A stretch of DNA of 64,000 bases from the NCBI RefSeq assembly GCF_000715495.1, contig NZ_JNLX01000087.1, positions 17,877 through 81,876 on the forward strand, read 5' to 3'. The translations under genes were made by a program, and so were the position numbers. Below are positions 61,391 through 64,000 of this stretch, piece by piece (within the stretch, counting starts at the first letter, position 1; every line of letters starts with the position of its first letter). Origin of the DNA: Hymenobacter sp. IS2118 (GTDB lineage: Bacteria > Bacteroidota > Bacteroidia > Cytophagales > Hymenobacteraceae). Under the pieces are notes generated by a model, which saw only the letters and a program-made list of their open reading frames with translations, made no database searches and was not told the DNA's origin.

Positions 61391-61595
61391 GCTTTAGGGC
61401 CGATTTTTCCAAAACTTCATTCTCGCGAACCACTTACCCAATAGGATTAGTTAGTTTATTTTTCATAAATGTGCATAACAACTTGATATACAGCAATAAA
61501 ATTTACCAATATTTTTGGCTTTTCTGGCACGTTTCTCGCAATGCTTCGGTTATAGACCCGAACATCAGTTGGACACATTACTAAAGAACAAAGCC
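61391..61595. other. AT-rich leader before the phage-type gene
   Basis: About 200 nt of AT-rich sequence with ATTTTTCC and CATAAATG runs, unlike the GC-rich neighbours. An open frame from 61515 is continuous with the gene but lacks a start signal. No promoter box is clear. Confidence 0.4.
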
Positions 61596-62381
61596 ATGAA
61601 CGAGGCCACCAAAACCACCAAGGACATTACCAAGAAAGTAAAAGTCGAGAGCTACGACATCAGTCGCTCCGATGAGACGCTGGACCTGGCGAAGGACCTC
61701 GCCAAGTTCATCAAGGACAACAAGCTCACTACTAACGTGCAGGGCAAGGAGTTCGTGAACGTGGAGGGCTGGCAGTACGCCGGTTCGCGCCTGGGCATCG
61801 TGCCCATCGTGGAGCACGTCATCAACGTGAGCAGCCCCGATGAGATGAAATACCAGGCCAAAGTCACGCTGTTTGATATCCGCCACCAGACTACCGTGGG
61901 CGCTGGCTTTGCCGTGTGTTCCAATAAAGAGAGCGGCAAGAAGTTCTACCAGGAGTTCGCCATCATGAGCATGGCCCAGACCCGCGCCATTGGCAAGGCC
62001 TACCGCAACTGCCTGGCTTGGATTATCCGCGCTGCTGGCTACGAGCCTACTCCTGCCGAGGAAATGGACTACAACACCAACACGCCCGTTGCTGTCGTGG
62101 CGCCGGCTGCCGCTGTAGCCCAAGCCGTGCCCGCCATGCAGGTGGTGCCCGCCGAGGTCCCAGCCGTAGCCGCCGAGCAAGCTGCGCCGGTGCAGTACGC
62201 CACGGCTTCGCAGAAAGAGGAAATCATCCGCCTGCTTAACCACCCGGTGATTACCCGCCCCGAGAAGACCAAGATGCTGCTCAACATCAACCGCCTCGAT
62301 GAGGAGCGCGCCATCCAAGCCATTGCCAAGCTGCGCAAGGCCATTGATGACCGTGAAAACGGCGAGAAGGTGGCGGCCTAA
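61596..62381 (+). CDS. Phage/plasmid-type DNA-metabolism protein, unclassified
   Basis: 261 residues from ATG 61596. A basic N-terminus (TTKDITKKVKV) and a central domain with AQTRAIGKAYRNCLAWIIRAAGYEP-type helix (core RAIGKAYRNCLAWI) and TPAEEMDY recall phage-borne single-strand annealing or ssDNA-metabolism proteins. It then has an Ala/Val/Pro-rich linker (about 165-205) and a helical C-terminal tail (SQKEEIIRLLNHP). No other phage genes surround it, and an IS lies 41 nt downstream. Transfer is likely. The exact family is not certain. Confidence 0.55.
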   Translation: MNEATKTTKDITKKVKVESYDISRSDETLDLAKDLAKFIKDNKLTTNVQGKEFVNVEGWQYAGSRLGIVPIVEHVINVSSPDEMKYQAKVTLFDIRHQTTVGAGFAVCSNKESGKKFYQEFAIMSMAQTRAIGKAYRNCLAWIIRAAGYEPTPAEEMDYNTNTPVAVVAPAAAVAQAVPAMQVVPAEVPAVAAEQAAPVQYATASQKEEIIRLLNHPVITRPEKTKMLLNINRLDEERAIQAIAKLRKAIDDRENGEKVAA

Positions 62382-62440
62382 GCGGCGGCCTCGTTATTTA
62401 AGAAGCCCGGTGCCGTGAGGTGCTTGTCCTTACCCACATC

Positions 62441-63910
62441 TTAGGGCTGGTTAAGCTGAGCGGCGAGCTGGACGCCTTCGACGAGTAAGCGCAGGCTCAT
62501 CAGGCCGCGCCAGAGGGTTTGCCAGCCAGGTGGTCCGTCGCCTTTGCGGCCCAGGTGGCCGCCCAGGCCAGCCAAGGCATAATACACGTCGCGCACAGTC
62601 TGCACGGGTCGTGAACTGCGCAGCGTGAGGACCTGTAAAAAAGTCGCTTCCAGCCCCGCTGCCGTCGCCGGCAAGTCGGGTTGGAGGCGACTTTTTTCGC
62701 GCATATCCACTAGCGCCAATGCGACCACGCTGAGCAGGGCGACGGCGGCAAAAAGACGGTCAGCGGTTTGGAGCTGGAGCTTTTCGGCCCCCAGGCCCGT
62801 TTTCAGGGCTTTGTGAAAGTCCTCGATGAGCCAGCGGCTCACGTACTGCCGGGCGCAGGCGTGGGCCTGGGCAAAATCCGTGATGGGTTGGTCGCAGAGC
62901 AGCAGCCATTCCAGGGCGGGCGTGGCCGGGCCTGTGTCCCCGACTTGGGCGGCTTCCCAGACCCGTACCAGGGCGCAGGGAACCGGGTCCCCTTTGCCCG
63001 TCGCCGCGCCCGGTCGCTGGGGCGCACGCAGGGCCAGCGGGGGGCTGAAACTGACCTGGAGCAGCACTTCGCGGGCCGGCTGGCCCGGCCGGCCACGCAA
63101 GGCCAGGGTCAACTGGCCCGCCGAGGGCTGGGCCCGCGCCACGGCGAAGAGCCGCCCGGCGGGCGCTTTGTCGGCGCCGGCCACCAGGGCCCGGTCCTGG
63201 GCGGCGCGCACCACGAAGCCCAGGCCCTGGGCCCGGCACTGCTGCAGGTGCTCGTAGATGTCGGCCCCGCGGTCGGCCACCACCACCCAGCGCGCGTCCG
63301 GTGGCGGGCTGCCCACGTTGCGCAAGCTCCGGGACCAGAGCGCCGATTCGCGGACCCGGCCCTGGCGCAGGCGCGAGCCGCCGTGGAGATGGTCTTTTTC
63401 GGCCTCCGGCACCGGTTGACGGACGTGAAACTGCTGGTCCAACAGGCCCAGCAGCGGCAGGGCGGGCCGTTTGGCGGCCGGGTCGGGGTCCTGCACCGGC
63501 CAGCCGGCGGCCACCAACGAGTGCAGCAGTACGCCCTGGCTCGTGGCCTTGCCCGGCCCGACCGGCCCCAGGCCGGGCCGGCGCTCGTCGGCTTCGGGCC
63601 AGCTCAGTTCGCTCGTGTCTTCGACCAGCAGGTAGGTGCCCGGCTCCTGTAGCGCTTGGCGAACCACGGCCTGATGCGCCCCCTGCAGCGCCTCGGGCGT
63701 GGCCCTTGCACCGCCCAGCAAGCGATACGCCGCTTTACTGGCCCCCGCCTGGCCGGTCCCCAACTGCGGAATGGTGGCCCCCGGCTGCCGGGCCCAACCG
63801 GCGGCCAACTGCACCACCCGTCGGCTGCGGCGGGCATCGCCCAACACCGTGCCCCCAAAATGCGTCTGCGCCCACAGCTGCGGGTCGCAGAAATGCGTCG
63901 AAATACTCAT
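62441..63910 (-). CDS. IS4-family (Tn5-like) DDE transposase
   Basis: 489 residues from ATG 63910 (upstream part of the frame overlaps the terminal repeat region). The N-terminus is a Tn5-type DNA-binding domain (WAQTHFGGTVLGDARRSRR). The catalytic core has D in LLVEDTSEL, D in VVADRGADIYE, and the YREK signature YVSRWLIEDFHKALK, exactly Y-x2-R-x3-E-x6-K. Intact length, so potentially active. The stop codon overlaps the left inverted repeat. Confidence 0.95.
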   Translation of the reverse strand: MSISTHFCDPQLWAQTHFGGTVLGDARRSRRVVQLAAGWARQPGATIPQLGTGQAGASKAAYRLLGGARATPEALQGAHQAVVRQALQEPGTYLLVEDTSELSWPEADERRPGLGPVGPGKATSQGVLLHSLVAAGWPVQDPDPAAKRPALPLLGLLDQQFHVRQPVPEAEKDHLHGGSRLRQGRVRESALWSRSLRNVGSPPPDARWVVVADRGADIYEHLQQCRAQGLGFVVRAAQDRALVAGADKAPAGRLFAVARAQPSAGQLTLALRGRPGQPAREVLLQVSFSPPLALRAPQRPGAATGKGDPVPCALVRVWEAAQVGDTGPATPALEWLLLCDQPITDFAQAHACARQYVSRWLIEDFHKALKTGLGAEKLQLQTADRLFAAVALLSVVALALVDMREKSRLQPDLPATAAGLEATFLQVLTLRSSRPVQTVRDVYYALAGLGGHLGRKGDGPPGWQTLWRGLMSLRLLVEGVQLAAQLNQP

Positions 63911-63946
63911 CTCGCAAGCTACTAAGCCGGCCCCGCAAGAACCCAC

Positions 63947-63978
63947 AAAAAAGCGCCGACCTGTTGGCCGGCGCTTTT
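63947..63978. terminator. Hairpin inside the IS end
   Basis: AAAAAAGCGCCG (63947-63958) pairs with CGGCGCTTTT (63969-63978) between the transposase start and the right terminal repeat. It may block read-through transcription into the transposase from outside. Confidence 0.7.
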
Positions 63979-64000
63979 CAAAGATGTGGGTAAGGACAAG

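Larger units (their letters stand above)
62423..64000. mobile_element. IS4-family insertion sequence (right part to the window edge)
   Basis: CTTGTCCTTACCCACATCTT (62423-62442) has a perfect 20-bp inverse copy at 63981-64000. The enclosed gene is a DDE transposase. The right flank is outside the window, so target duplication cannot be checked. At least 1,578 bp. Confidence 0.93.

Noticed and set aside
62441..64000. Transposon with passenger genes
   Set aside because: Only a transposase lies between the visible inverted repeats, so it is a simple IS within the window.

Overview
The window reads as chromosome from a GC-rich member of the Bacteroidota, most likely Hymenobacter or a close relative in the Cytophagales. 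The evidence is Type IX secretion (T9SS) C-terminal sorting domains on several secreted proteins, a SusC/SusD pair, ECF sigma/FecR signalling, Bacteroidota promoter boxes (TAnnTTTG, with a TTTG/TTG box about 20 nt upstream at the best sites), tRNA genes without an encoded CCA end, and gene ends crowded with intergenic palindromes.

Layout. 1-2,100: a LytS-type histidine kinase and a LytTR response regulator (cut by the window edge). 2,100-13,520: a secreted type I pullulanase followed by a lipoprotein protease, a cytosolic orphan, a giant AsmA-like protein, an AT-rich small lipoprotein, a tail-specific protease and DNA polymerase IV. 13,700-13,835: a compact transcription unit holding a strange tRNA. 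14,200-33,200: a glycan-degradation locus with a GH5 enzyme, ECF sigma factor, FecR, SusC with a signalling domain, SusD, four GH30 enzymes, a CBM9/DOMON-like T9SS protein and an SGNH esterase-like hydrolase. 33,300-40,560: mixed housekeeping and orphan genes (sce7726 protein, M20 hydrolase, divergent deformylase, tRNA-Met/Ile2, HAD phosphatase, site-2 protease, TIGR04283 glycosyltransferase). 40,900-47,811: a 1,515-residue repeat-rich T9SS protein and three tandem phage-collar-like proteins with twin-arginine-type N-termini. 48,000-62,400: core genes (pgk, a double-domain Ddl, PASTA protein, sucC, ohr-like, lolD-like, tRNA-Arg) mixed with secreted proteins. 62,423 to the edge: an IS4-family insertion sequence with perfect 20-bp inverted repeats.

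How the genes work together. The glycan locus is the main functional unit. SusC carries an N-terminal STN domain and is preceded by FecR and an ECF sigma factor, so substrate binding at the outer membrane probably switches on transcription through the anti-sigma factor. The enzymes suggest a beta-1,6/beta-1,3-glucan target such as fungal wall or pustulan-type glucan; this is inferred from family membership. GH5 and one GH30 share the same RICIN-like plus T9SS tail, so they are probably displayed or released by the Type IX system.

The most unusual items are the tRNA-like gene with an AUC anticodon, the palindromic repeat inserted in frame inside the D-Ala-D-Ala ligase gene, and the three Tat-like collar proteins. 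At least ten separate palindromic elements sit at gene ends, and one is nested inside another.
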